A DNA stretch of 64,000 bases from Frondihabitans sp. Leaf304 (GTDB lineage: Bacteria > Actinomycetota > Actinomycetes > Actinomycetales > Microbacteriaceae), in contig NZ_LMNV01000002.1 in the NCBI RefSeq assembly GCF_001423105.1, positions 1,962,895 to 2,026,894 of the forward strand, given 5' to 3'. The translations under genes were made by a program, and so were the position numbers. Under the pieces are notes generated by a model. The model saw only the letters and a program-made list of their open reading frames with translations, did no database searches and was not told where the DNA came from. Position 1 is the first letter of the stretch. Every line of letters starts with the position of its first letter. Of the stretch, positions 18,453-26,648 are shown piece by piece.

Positions 18453-19521
18453 AGGCGAAGACGATGCAGGCGGGCGAACCCGTCGCGATGAGGGTGGTTG
18501 GGGCACCCGGCACACCCGTCGCCGGGTCGATCGGCAAGACCGCGACCGTGTCGGAGAGCTGGTTCGCGACGAGCATCTCGCCCGCGTTGATCGCGAAGTG
18601 GCGGGGCCACCGACCGCCGCACGGCACCTCGGCCACGAGCGCCAGGCGCCCGGCCGTGGCCGTGTCCGTGGCCGTGGCCGTGGCCGTGTCTCCGTCCGGC
18701 TCCGAGCCCGCCAGCACGGCGATGGTGTCACGCCCGCGAACTGCGACGTACACCCGCCCGCCCTGCACCTCGAGGTGCGAGAGGAGCGTCTCGCCCGTGC
18801 CTGCCTCGACCGAGGGGTCGCAGGCCCGCACCGAGTAGTCGAGCGCGAATCCCTCGGCGGAGTGGGACAGAACGTGGAGGCAGCCGTCCAACTCGCCCGC
18901 GACGACGAGTTGCTCGCCGAGCCAGGCGAGATGCCGTGGCCCCGATCCGGCGGGCAACGCGTGCGCGCCGACGAACGACGGTTCGAGGGTGATCGGATCG
19001 ACGGCGACCTCGAAGAGACGGTCCGTGCCGAGGTCGGCTACGAGGAGCGTGCCCCACGGCGTCGGTGTGGCGCTGTGGGCGTGCGGCGCCTCCTGACGCT
19101 CGACGTGGGGCCCGGTGCCAGCAGGCAGGGGGAGCACGCGGGCCACTCGCGCAGGATCCAACGCATCGGCAGAGAGGACAGCGACCGTTCCGGCCGTGTA
19201 GTTGGCGACCACGAGGGATCCTGAAGCTGGATCGACGACGACGTGGCACGGGGCGCTGCCGCCCGACGCGGCGATCGAGGCGGGCACGAGTTCACCCGCT
19301 GAGTTCGTGAACGAGACGACGCGCCCCGCCGCCGTCTCGGAGACGATGTGTACCTCCCCCTCGGTGAGGGTGAGGAACGACGGGTCGTCGACCGGTGCGA
19401 CCTGGATCAGCTTCCACTGCCCGTCACGCGCCTGCCGCTCGAAGACCGAGACACCCTCGCCCCGCCCGCCACTCGTGGCGGTGTACGAGCCCAGGTAGAA
19501 ACGCGTGCGGGCCTCGCTCAT
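18451..19521 (-). CDS. lactonase family protein (YbhE/6-phosphogluconolactonase-like beta-propeller)
   Basis: The 356-residue protein is a seven-bladed beta-propeller with FYLGSYTATSGGRGEGVSVFE at the start and repeated short beta motifs such as VVDPASGSLVVANYTAGTVAVLSAD and GTLLVADLGTDRLFEVAVD. HAHSATPTP and GPRHLAW are typical of the Pgl/YbhE lactonase family, which hydrolyses 6-phosphogluconolactone or related lactones. It has no signal peptide, so it is cytosolic. A low-complexity insert of Thr/Ala (DTATATATDTATA) between blades is encoded by GCCGTG-type hexamer repeats at 18652-18690. The ATG overlaps the stop of the chorismate mutase gene upstream by four bases. Confidence 0.85.
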   Translation of the reverse strand: MSEARTRFYLGSYTATSGGRGEGVSVFERQARDGQWKLIQVAPVDDPSFLTLTEGEVHIVSETAAGRVVSFTNSAGELVPASIAASGGSAPCHVVVDPASGSLVVANYTAGTVAVLSADALDPARVARVLPLPAGTGPHVERQEAPHAHSATPTPWGTLLVADLGTDRLFEVAVDPITLEPSFVGAHALPAGSGPRHLAWLGEQLVVAGELDGCLHVLSHSAEGFALDYSVRACDPSVEAGTGETLLSHLEVQGGRVYVAVRGRDTIAVLAGSEPDGDTATATATDTATAGRLALVAEVPCGGRWPRHFAINAGEMLVANQLSDTVAVLPIDPATGVPGAPTTLIATGSPACIVFA

Positions 19522-19829
19522 GATTCGTCTCGGACGCCCGAGGCGATTCGCTCGTGGTGGTGGATGACCTCGGCCACGATGAAGTTGAGGAAGCTCTCGG
19601 TGAAGTCGGGATCGAGGCGCGAGTCGGCCGCGATGGCCCGAAGGCGCTTGATCTGCTCGACCTCGCGGCCCGGGTCGCTCGCCGGCATCCCTGCATCCGC
19701 TTTGAGGTGGCCGACGGTCTGCGTGAACTTGAACCGTTCGGCGAGCAGATGGACCAGGGCCGCGTCGATGTTGTCGATGCTCTCTCGGATGCTCTGTAGC
19801 CGCTCGACGGCGCTGGGGTTCGGTTCCAT
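19518..19829 (-). CDS. chorismate mutase, AroQ type
   Basis: A 103-residue all-helical protein. The motif RESIDNIDAALVHLLAERFKFTQTVGHLKADAGMPASDPGREVEQIKRL carries the conserved Arg, Asp, Lys and Arg residues of AroQ-type mutases that turn chorismate into prephenate for Phe/Tyr synthesis. IVAEVIHHHERIA closes the third helix. A stand-alone cytosolic enzyme without an added dehydratase or DAHP-synthase domain is usual in Microbacteriaceae. It is translationally coupled to the lactonase gene by an ATGA overlap, with no evident functional link. Confidence 0.9.
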   Translation of the reverse strand: MEPNPSAVERLQSIRESIDNIDAALVHLLAERFKFTQTVGHLKADAGMPASDPGREVEQIKRLRAIAADSRLDPDFTESFLNFIVAEVIHHHERIASGVRDES

Positions 19830-19876
19830 GGCTCGACTTTATCGGTCGCGGCCTTGCAGAATCTGGTGCGGCTTTG

Positions 19877-21169
19877 TTACTCGTCGCCGAGGAGGTCGTG
19901 GCGGACGATGACCTCGTCGCGCCCGGGGCCGACCCCGATCACGGAGATGCGGGATCCTGAGATCTTCTCGATGGCGAGCACGTAGTCTTGCGCGTTCTTC
20001 GGCAGGTCGGCGAAGGTGCGCGCGCCCGTGATGTCGTCGTTCCAGCCGGGGAACTCTTCGTAGATCGGCTTCGCGTGGTGGAAGTCGGACTGCGAGACGG
20101 GCATCTCGTCGAAGCGGACGCCGTCGACCTCGTAGGCCACACAGACGGGGATGGTCTCGAGGCCGGTCAGCACATCGAGCTTGGTCAGCACGAAGTCGGT
20201 CACGCCGTTGATGCGAGCCGAGTAGCGCGCGATCGGGGCGTCGTACCAGCCGCAGCGGCGCGGGCGACCGGTCGTGGTGCCGAACTCGAAGCCCTGGCTG
20301 CGGAGGAACTCGCCCGAGGCATCGAAGAGCTCGGTCGGGAACGGGCCGGCTCCGACGCGGGTCGTGTACGCCTTGACGATTCCGACGACGCGCGAGATCT
20401 GACCCGGTCCGATGCCCGAACCGGTCGAGGCACCGCCCGCGGTGGCTGATGACGAGGTCACGAACGGGTACGTTCCGTGGTCGACGTCGAGCATGGTCGC
20501 CTGGCCCGCCTCGAAGAGGACGTTCTTGCCCGCTTCGAGCGCGTGGTGCAGCTCGAGGGCGGTGTCGGCGACCATCGGGCGCAGGCGCTCGGCGTAGCTG
20601 AGCAGCGTCTCGACGACCTCGTCGGCGCTGATCGCCCGGCGGTTGTAGATCTTGACGAGCAGGTGGTTCTTCTGGTCGAGGGCCGCCTCGACCTTCTGCC
20701 GCAGGATGTTCTCGTCGAAGAGGTCTTGCACCCGCAGGCCCACGCGGTTGATCTTGTCGGCGTAGGCCGGCCCGATGCCGCGACCGGTGGTGCCGATCGA
20801 GCGCGAGCCCAGGAAGCGCTCGGTGACCTTGTCGAGGGTGCGGTGGTAGTGCGTGATGAGGTGCGCGTTGGCGCTGACACGGAGCTTCGACACGTCGACG
20901 CCTCGGGCGATGAGGGCGTCGAGCTCGTCGAACAGCACCTCGATGTCGACCACGACACCGTTGCCGATCACCGGCGTCACGCCCGGGGTCAGGATGCCCG
21001 AGGGCAGCAGGTGCAGGGCGTACTTCTGATTGCCGATCACGACCGTGTGGCCGGCGTTGTTGCCACCGTTGAATTTGACGACGTAGTCGATGCGGCTGCC
21101 GAGCAGATCGGTCGCCTTGCCTTTGCCCTCGTCGCCCCACTGGGCTCCGATGATCACGATTGCGGGCAT
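19877..21169 (-). CDS. purA: adenylosuccinate synthetase
   Basis: PurA joins IMP and aspartate with GTP, the first step toward AMP. The true start is the ATG at 21169 giving [35 protein letters not shown] is the GTP/phosphate loop with the catalytic Asp. CGAGGAGAAC lies directly upstream; the frame continues further but without a family match. Other signatures are [52 protein letters not shown] and the GTP base motif VLTKLDVL. The length of 430 aa is standard. It stands apart from the other purine genes and on the opposite strand. Confidence 0.96.
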   Translation of the reverse strand: MPAIVIIGAQWGDEGKGKATDLLGSRIDYVVKFNGGNNAGHTVVIGNQKYALHLLPSGILTPGVTPVIGNGVVVDIEVLFDELDALIARGVDVSKLRVSANAHLITHYHRTLDKVTERFLGSRSIGTTGRGIGPAYADKINRVGLRVQDLFDENILRQKVEAALDQKNHLLVKIYNRRAISADEVVETLLSYAERLRPMVADTALELHHALEAGKNVLFEAGQATMLDVDHGTYPFVTSSSATAGGASTGSGIGPGQISRVVGIVKAYTTRVGAGPFPTELFDASGEFLRSQGFEFGTTTGRPRRCGWYDAPIARYSARINGVTDFVLTKLDVLTGLETIPVCVAYEVDGVRFDEMPVSQSDFHHAKPIYEEFPGWNDDITGARTFADLPKNAQDYVLAIEKISGSRISVIGVGPGRDEVIVRHDLLGDE

Positions 21170-21296
21170 GGTGTTCTCCTCGCGGTCGGGGATCGCACCC
21201 GTGCGCAGGTGCACCCCAGTGTATCGGAGCCGAGGATCCGACGGCCCGGCGGGCAGACTCGACTCACGAAAAGCGCGACGGAACCGCGAAAAGCAC

Positions 21297-21326
21297 AATC
21301 GAGCCACGGCATGCCGTGGCTCGATT
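21297..21326. terminator. perfect 30-base palindrome, likely terminator of the copper cluster
   Basis: AATCGAGCCACGGCA pairs with TGCCGTGGCTCGATT as a perfect palindrome lying 34 bases beyond the copC stop in the leftward direction. Because it is symmetric and ends in ATT/AAT it can fold identically on both strands. There is almost no loop, so the top of the stem must open to form a hairpin in RNA. Confidence 0.7.
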
Positions 21327-21359
21327 GCGTTATCTCGGTCTGACGCGGGTTCGCCGGCC

Positions 21360-21998
21360 CTAGTCGGCCGAGGGCGGCTGTGAGCCGGAACCGCGCCGCG
21401 CCCTGGTGAGCACCACGACGACGGCCACGAGCGCGACGAGGATCACCCCGCCGCCGACCCCGAGGGCGAGGGGGAGGCCGTTGGATCCTTGGCTCGTCGC
21501 CTCCGGGGCGGTGCCATCGCCATCGGTCGCCGCCGCAGAGCCCGACGAGGCTGCGGGCGCCTGGTCACCGCAGGTCGGCCTGCGGTCGGCGCCTTCCGCG
21601 GCGGTCACCGACGCCGGCTTGTCGTAGCTGAACGCGAGCGACGACGTCACCGTGTGGCCGTCGGCCGAGACGATCTGCCAGCGGGCCGTGTAGTCGCCGG
21701 ACGCGCCCAGGGCAACCGGCACCGTCACGTCGGTGTCGGCGATGGTCGGGCAACCGGTCTCGAAGTGCTTTCCGGCTGGGCCCGTCACCTCGACGACATT
21801 CGACGAGCCGTCGCCCGACAGGTCGAGCACGCGATCGTCGAAGGTCAGCTTGACGCTCGTGAGCTCGGTCGACACGGTCGAGCCGGCCTTTGGCGTCGAC
21901 GACACGAGGTAGTCGTGCGCGCTCGCTGCGGCTGCCGGCCCGAGCACGAGGGCGCCGACCCCGACAGTGACCACGAAGGCCGTGGCGAGGCGCTTCAT
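21360..21998 (-). CDS. CopC-domain copper-binding protein, membrane anchored
   Basis: The 212-residue precursor begins [40 protein letters not shown], with a clear signal peptide ending at ASA. His at the new N-terminus (HDYL) is the usual first copper ligand of CopC. The domain continues with [10 protein letters not shown] and ends at [17 protein letters not shown] Ser/Ala-rich linker leads to a C-terminal helix ([21 protein letters not shown]) and RARRG, so it is anchored outside the cell. The start overlaps the YcnI stop by ATGA. It is the last gene of the copper block. Confidence 0.88.
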   Translation of the reverse strand: MKRLATAFVVTVGVGALVLGPAAAASAHDYLVSSTPKAGSTVSTELTSVKLTFDDRVLDLSGDGSSNVVEVTGPAGKHFETGCPTIADTDVTVPVALGASGDYTARWQIVSADGHTVTSSLAFSYDKPASVTAAEGADRRPTCGDQAPAASSGSAAATDGDGTAPEATSQGSNGLPLALGVGGGVILVALVAVVVVLTRARRGSGSQPPSAD

Positions 21999-22741
21999 GA
22001 GCGGGCCGAGCCTCGAGCGCTCCGCACGTAGGCGAGGAGCGCGACCACGAGGGCCAAGGCTCCGAGCCCGAGACCGGCGATGCCGAAGCCGAGCCCCAGG
22101 CCCGAGGTGGTTCCGGTACTGGCGGATGCCACCGGCGTCGCCGTCGCCGTATCGGTGGCCGTCACGCCCCCGTGGTGGCTGTCGGTCGCCGCGCCGATCG
22201 CGAGCACCGGTGCGGGGTGTTCGGGCTCTTCGCCGTCGGCGGGCGTCGGCTCGTTCCACTTGACCACGCTGCCGTCGCTGTACGTCTGCGTCGTCGGGAG
22301 CTCGACCTCGTCGACCTCGGGAACGGCACCGGCCGACACGGTGAAGAGCTGGAACTCTCCCGGCGCGATCCCGTCGGCGGTCGAGTCGGCGGTCCAGGTG
22401 ACGCGGGTAACCGCCTTCGTGATGGTGCCGTCGTCGGTCTTCACGGCCTTGGGGAGCGTGCTGGTGGTCACGACGGCTTTCCAGCCGGCGAGCGGCTGGT
22501 ACGACACCGAGGTGAACGGGTGATCGGTCGGGAAGTCGACAGCGACCTTGGTCGTCGACGCGGTGGCCGACTCGGTCGGAACCTTGAACTGGAGCGTGGA
22601 GTACGAACCGGCGGTCACGTCATCGCCCTCGACGTGCACGTGTGCCGATGCGGCGAGAGGTGCGGCCAGTGCGAGGGCACCAGCGAGGGGAAGAGTGAAC
22701 GCGGCGCGCAGGCCGAGGGTGCGGGTGCGGGTGGTGGGCAT
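21995..22741 (-). CDS. YcnI-like DUF1775 copper-associated protein
   Basis: A 248-residue exported protein. The signal peptide is GLRAAFTLPLAGALALAAPLAASAHVHV, and the mature chain begins with His-Val-His, matching the N-terminal histidine brace of the YcnI/DUF1775 family. The domain includes FPTDHPFTSVSYQPLAGWKAVV and WNEPTPADGEEPEHPAPVL. The C-terminus has a membrane helix (LGFGIAGLGLGALALVVALLAYV) and Arg residues. YcnI proteins bind Cu(II) outside the membrane and are regularly encoded next to CopCD homologues, as here. A Thr/Ala repeat (TATDTATATP) precedes the anchor. I start at the ATG at 22741 because it precedes the signal peptide. Confidence 0.88.
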   Translation of the reverse strand: MPTTRTRTLGLRAAFTLPLAGALALAAPLAASAHVHVEGDDVTAGSYSTLQFKVPTESATASTTKVAVDFPTDHPFTSVSYQPLAGWKAVVTTSTLPKAVKTDDGTITKAVTRVTWTADSTADGIAPGEFQLFTVSAGAVPEVDEVELPTTQTYSDGSVVKWNEPTPADGEEPEHPAPVLAIGAATDSHHGGVTATDTATATPVASASTGTTSGLGLGFGIAGLGLGALALVVALLAYVRSARGSARS

Positions 22742-22838
22742 GGTGAATCGTCTTTCTGTCGTCTGAATGGCGCCCGGGCGCGGGAGGCTCGGGGCGCGGC
22801 GACTTCGCCCGGCAGCGGGCGGTCGCAGGAAAGTGGGG

Positions 22839-23477
22839 TCAGACGACAGCGGGCGGGCCGCGATGGGGGCGAGCAGCGAGGAGCACACCGAGCCGGCGAA
22901 TGCCACGTCGGTCGGCCAGAGCCCGGACCAGCCCGTGCCGGTCGGGGAACAGGGCGAACCCGAGGATCCGCGACACCAGCGCGAGCCGGGCGACCGCAAG
23001 TCGGGCGATGGTCACCAGCGCCCGCTCACCGTGGAGCAGCAATGCGATCGTGAGGAGAGCAGCCACGGCGTGGCCGAGCCACATGCGCGTGTCGCTCATG
23101 CCCTCCATACCGGGGCTGGCCGATCCGGCGACGTCGGGGAGGTGGACGGTCGAGCCGCCCGACATCACCATGCCGAGCATGCCCACCGAGTGACCGTCTC
23201 CAGCCGAGGTGGGAAGCGACGTTCCGAGGCTGAAGAGCAGGTGGAAGACGATCTGGCTAACGCCGACGGAGACCGCCAACGGAACCACGGCGAGGGCCCG
23301 TGCGCTGAGTGCGATGCAGACGAGGCAGGCGAAAACGAGAGCCAGCACCGTGCCGAGGAGGCCCGGCACCATGCCGCCGCCGGCGACGTGCGAGAACGCA
23401 GCGATTGCCACGGAGAGGGTCGCCACGATCAGGCCGCGCGTGACGCGCAAACCCCTCGAAGCGACCCGGACCGTCAT
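22839..23477 (-). CDS. membrane protein in the copper block, unknown function
   Basis: The 212-residue protein has about four hydrophobic helices: GLIVATLSVAIAAFSHVAGGG, VLALVFACLVCIALSA, ALAVVPLAVSVGVSQIVFHLLFSLG and WLGHAVAALLTIALLLHGERALV. Between the third and fourth lies a Met-, His- and Gly-rich loop (GDGHSVGMLGMVMSGGSTVHLPDVAGSASPGMEGMSDTRMWL), suggestive of Cu(I) binding. It lies between copD-ctaG and ycnI on the same strand, with gaps of 25 and 97 bases. A copper role is inferred from the context and the Met residues. Confidence 0.78.
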   Translation of the reverse strand: MTVRVASRGLRVTRGLIVATLSVAIAAFSHVAGGGMVPGLLGTVLALVFACLVCIALSARALAVVPLAVSVGVSQIVFHLLFSLGTSLPTSAGDGHSVGMLGMVMSGGSTVHLPDVAGSASPGMEGMSDTRMWLGHAVAALLTIALLLHGERALVTIARLAVARLALVSRILGFALFPDRHGLVRALADRRGIRRLGVLLAARPHRGPPAVV

Positions 23478-23502
23478 GCCTGAAATCTTACGGGGAACGC
23501 GA

Positions 23503-25629
23503 TCAGCGGTCGGAGCGCGAGTTGTCGGCCGCGCCCACCGGTGCTTTGCCGGCCATGCGCGCGAGCTGCTCGTTGTAGGCGTTCAACTCGGCGTCTCCGT
23601 CGACATCAGCTCGTCGGTCGTACCGCTTAGCGGTCTTCTCGTCGCTGGTGATCCACTGCCGCATCACCATCAGGGCCACGAGCACGGTCGGGAACTCGCC
23701 GGCACCCCAGGCGATGGCGCCACCCGTGTGCTGATCGGCCAGGAGGTCTTGGTAGTTCGTCTTGCCGAGCGCGTGCCACCAGTCGGCGGCGAGGATGTCG
23801 GTGCCGGACATGATGGCGAGACCGAAGAACGCGTGGAACGCGAGCGTCGCGAGAAGCAGGATGATGCGGAGCGGGAACGGCGGCCGCTTGGGGCCGGGGT
23901 CGACCCCGATGAGTACGAAGAAGAAGACGTACCCGGAGAGGAGGAAGTGCACCTCCATGATGAAGTGCCCGGGGTGCGTCTGCAGCGAGGCTTCGAACCA
24001 GCCCGTCCAGTAGAACGCGACGAGACTACCGGCGAAGACCACGGCCGCGACAATGGGGTTGGTGATGAAGCCGGCGTAGCGCGAGTGCGTGATAAGCATC
24101 AGCCACTCACGAGCACCGCGGCTGTTGTCGTGGCGCTTCGGGAGCACGCGAAGCGCCAGCAGAATCGGGGCACCCAGCACAAGGAGCGGGGGGACGTACA
24201 TCATCAGCACCATGTGCTGGATCATGTGCGTCGAGAAGTTCACGGCGCCGTAGACGCTTGGGCCGCCGCTCGTAGCGAAGAGCACTCCGAAGCAGCCGAA
24301 GAGCCAGGGGACGGTGCGGCCCCACGACCAGCTGTCGCCGCGGCGCTTGAGGCGGTAGACGCCGACCAGGTAGAGGCCGGCCATGACGGCCGCGACGGCG
24401 ATGAAGAAGTAGTCGGGGTGGAACCCGAACAGGAAGCGCGGCAGGGTGACCGGTGCCGGGTACGCGAAGCCGATGAGCCCATCACGGGTGTCGCCCTCCG
24501 CGACCTGCGGTACGGGCGGCGCGCTCCTCGAGAGGGCCACCGACAGACCCATCGCGACCGCCATGAAGACGACCTCGACCACGGCCAGCCGGACGAACGC
24601 CCGAGAGCGCCCCGGTTCGCGGATGAGTCGCGGAATCACCCGTCGTCGGTGAACGACCCCAGCCACTCCCAGCCCGATCAGGATGATCGACTTGACCAGG
24701 ATCAGCAGCCCGTAGTTCGTCGTCACGAGGTCGGACGGGCCGGTCAGACGCAGGCTCGCGTTGATCACGCCGGAGAACGCGACGAAGGCGAAGGCCCACA
24801 CGGCGATCGTCGAGTAGCGGGAGACGATCGCGGCGAGATGCCGGCCCGCCTTGTTGCGCAGCAGGATGACTGCGATCAGACCGCCCATCCACACGGTGAC
24901 GCCGATGAGGTGCATGGCCAGGCTGTTCACCGCGTTGACGTGCTCGTTCGTGCCCGACGAGTGGCCGGAAAGGGAGAGCGGGAGCAACGCGAGGAGGGAG
25001 AACACCGTCGCCGTGGCCGTCCACGAGACGTTTTTCGTGGCGAGCAGGATGATGAGCGCCACGAGCGTGCAGCCGATCGAGACGACCCAGGTCTGACCCA
25101 GCTCGAGTTGGAACGTGAAGAAGAAGAATTGGCGGCGGAAAGTCGAAGAGGTAAACGGCACCCCGAGCACATTTGCCGCCGTGAACATCAGCGTGGCCAC
25201 ACCCGCGATAAACCACACGGTGGCCGACCACGTCGCCCAGCGCGTCGCGTGCCACTGGCTGAAACTCGCCGACTTCGGGTCTTTCGACTGGCCGGGGAGA
25301 ACGACCGACGAGACCACCAGCAGGCCGATCGTCACAGCGGCCGCACCATTGAAGACGCCTTTGGCGAGGGGCAGCCCATTGTTGACGACGACACCGGGAT
25401 CGACGATGAGTGAACCACCGAGCGCACCGGTGAAGTACATGGCCGCGAGCGCCAGCACGAGCAACAGCACACCCGACACGATCAGCCAGATGGCCACGGC
25501 AGACGGTCGGCCGGATCGCACCGGACGGGGAGCGTCACCGCCCGAATCGCCCCCCTGCGAGGCGCGGCGGCTCGACGACAGATCGAGACGGGTGGTCTCG
25601 AAGCGGAGGTCGTCGATCTGATCGGTCAC
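23503..25629 (-). CDS. CopD-CtaG fusion: copper import / cytochrome oxidase assembly membrane protein
   Basis: The 708-residue protein joins two membrane domains. Residues about 45-360 form a CopD-like unit (HLIGVTVWMGGLIAVILLR with a conserved His, and SGVINASLRL). Residues about 380-670 form a CtaG/caa3-assembly unit with STHMIQHMVLMMYVPPLLVLGAP, where the closely spaced His residues are likely metal ligands, then WTGWFEASLQTHPGHFIMEVHFLLSGYVFFFVLIGVDPGPKRPP. The order CopD-CtaG is known in actinobacteria. It is the first gene of a leftward block with ycnI and copC. It starts at a GTG with a -10 box six bases ahead and is probably leaderless. Confidence 0.9.
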   Translation of the reverse strand: MTDQIDDLRFETTRLDLSSSRRASQGGDSGGDAPRPVRSGRPSAVAIWLIVSGVLLLVLALAAMYFTGALGGSLIVDPGVVVNNGLPLAKGVFNGAAAVTIGLLVVSSVVLPGQSKDPKSASFSQWHATRWATWSATVWFIAGVATLMFTAANVLGVPFTSSTFRRQFFFFTFQLELGQTWVVSIGCTLVALIILLATKNVSWTATATVFSLLALLPLSLSGHSSGTNEHVNAVNSLAMHLIGVTVWMGGLIAVILLRNKAGRHLAAIVSRYSTIAVWAFAFVAFSGVINASLRLTGPSDLVTTNYGLLILVKSIILIGLGVAGVVHRRRVIPRLIREPGRSRAFVRLAVVEVVFMAVAMGLSVALSRSAPPVPQVAEGDTRDGLIGFAYPAPVTLPRFLFGFHPDYFFIAVAAVMAGLYLVGVYRLKRRGDSWSWGRTVPWLFGCFGVLFATSGGPSVYGAVNFSTHMIQHMVLMMYVPPLLVLGAPILLALRVLPKRHDNSRGAREWLMLITHSRYAGFITNPIVAAVVFAGSLVAFYWTGWFEASLQTHPGHFIMEVHFLLSGYVFFFVLIGVDPGPKRPPFPLRIILLLATLAFHAFFGLAIMSGTDILAADWWHALGKTNYQDLLADQHTGGAIAWGAGEFPTVLVALMVMRQWITSDEKTAKRYDRRADVDGDAELNAYNEQLARMAGKAPVGAADNSRSDR

Positions 25630-25635
25630 CCAGTA

Positions 25636-25641
25636 ATAGTA
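25636..25641 (-). promoter_or_regulatory. -10 box of the copper operon, leaderless
   Basis: On the minus strand TACTAT is followed by six bases and then the GTG start of the copD-ctaG gene. This is the spacing of a leaderless actinobacterial transcript. I see no clear CsoR-type palindrome next to it. Confidence 0.55.
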
Positions 25642-25739
25642 CGGACACGCTCCCGATCCCCGTCGGAGTTATCCACAAGGCCGAGACACCTCCCCGCATT
25701 CGCAACCGCTCGTTCACCCGGGCTCGCCACTCTGCCGGC

Positions 25740-26624
25740 ATGGACGCACGCACGAACCCCGACGAGATCACACGCACGAACCCCAATTCGAGCCCCGGAA
25801 CGACCACACACGCGAACCCGCGCAAGATCCTGCTGGTCGGCATCGACGGCCTGCGCATCGACGACGCCCTCACAGGCGTCCACGCCCCCGTGCTCTCTGC
25901 CTTCGCCCGCGCGGGCCAGCTCCTTCCGCTCGAGATGGAGGTGCCGACGATCTCCGGTCCGGGATGGTCGTCCATTCTGACCGGAGCACCGCATTCGGTC
26001 CACGGCGTTTTCGACAACACCTTTCACGCTCACCGCCTCGACGCCACCACCGACTTCCTCGCCCGCGCCTCGCACGCGGGCCACTCCACCTTCGCCGCGG
26101 TGAGCTGGCCGCCGCTCGCCGATCCGGCGAGCGCGGGTCCGATCCTCACCACTCGCCTCGACGACCAGAGAGCCGGTCGCCATCGCCTCGTGGTCCGCGA
26201 CGGCGAGACCTACGGCTACCGCGTGGCCGACGGCGACATCGCCGCCTTCACGCGCCTTGCGATCCGCGACGCCGGGCCCGACGCGAGCTTCGTCTACCTC
26301 GGCGAAGTCGACGAGGCCGGTCATCTCTACGGCGGGGTCTCGCCCGAGTATGACGCCGCCGTCGGGCGCGTCGACGCCCACCTCGGCACGATCCTCGACG
26401 CGGTGGCGCGCCGGGCGAGCACGCACGACGAAGACTGGCTGGTCGGCGTCACGACCGACCATGGGCACCTCGACGAGGGCGGCCACGGCGGCGGCGACCC
26501 CGTGCTAACGCGGTCGTTCCTCGCCCTCGGCAGGTACGGGAGCGGCGTACCGGTCGACGTCGACAGCGCGATCAGGGTCCAGCCCACCGACATCTCGCGG
26601 ATCCTGCTCTCCCATCTCGGCTGA
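25740..26624 (+). CDS. alkaline phosphatase superfamily phosphodiesterase/pyrophosphatase
   Basis: The 294-residue protein belongs to the type I phosphodiesterase/nucleotide pyrophosphatase group. Metal and catalytic residues are visible as LVGIDGLRID (Asp), PTISGPGWSSILTG (nucleophile Ser/Thr), GEVDEAGHLYGG (Asp and His) and TTDHGHLDEGGHGG (Asp, His, His). It hydrolyses phosphodiester or phosphomonoester bonds; the substrate is unknown. The N-terminus up to about residue 30 is low complexity (TNPDEITRTNPNSSPGTTTHANP), and no signal peptide is evident, so a cytosolic location is likely. It is divergent from the copper operon, with 110 bases between starts. Confidence 0.85.
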   Translation: MDARTNPDEITRTNPNSSPGTTTHANPRKILLVGIDGLRIDDALTGVHAPVLSAFARAGQLLPLEMEVPTISGPGWSSILTGAPHSVHGVFDNTFHAHRLDATTDFLARASHAGHSTFAAVSWPPLADPASAGPILTTRLDDQRAGRHRLVVRDGETYGYRVADGDIAAFTRLAIRDAGPDASFVYLGEVDEAGHLYGGVSPEYDAAVGRVDAHLGTILDAVARRASTHDEDWLVGVTTDHGHLDEGGHGGGDPVLTRSFLALGRYGSGVPVDVDSAIRVQPTDISRILLSHLG

Positions 26625-26648
26625 TCGGCCCCGCGCCCGCCGACGCCG

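Noticed and set aside
23209..25413. 734-residue frame opposite the CopD-CtaG gene
   Set aside because: It is Arg/Asp/Glu/His-rich antisense sequence without motifs, while the minus strand encodes a well-recognised membrane protein.
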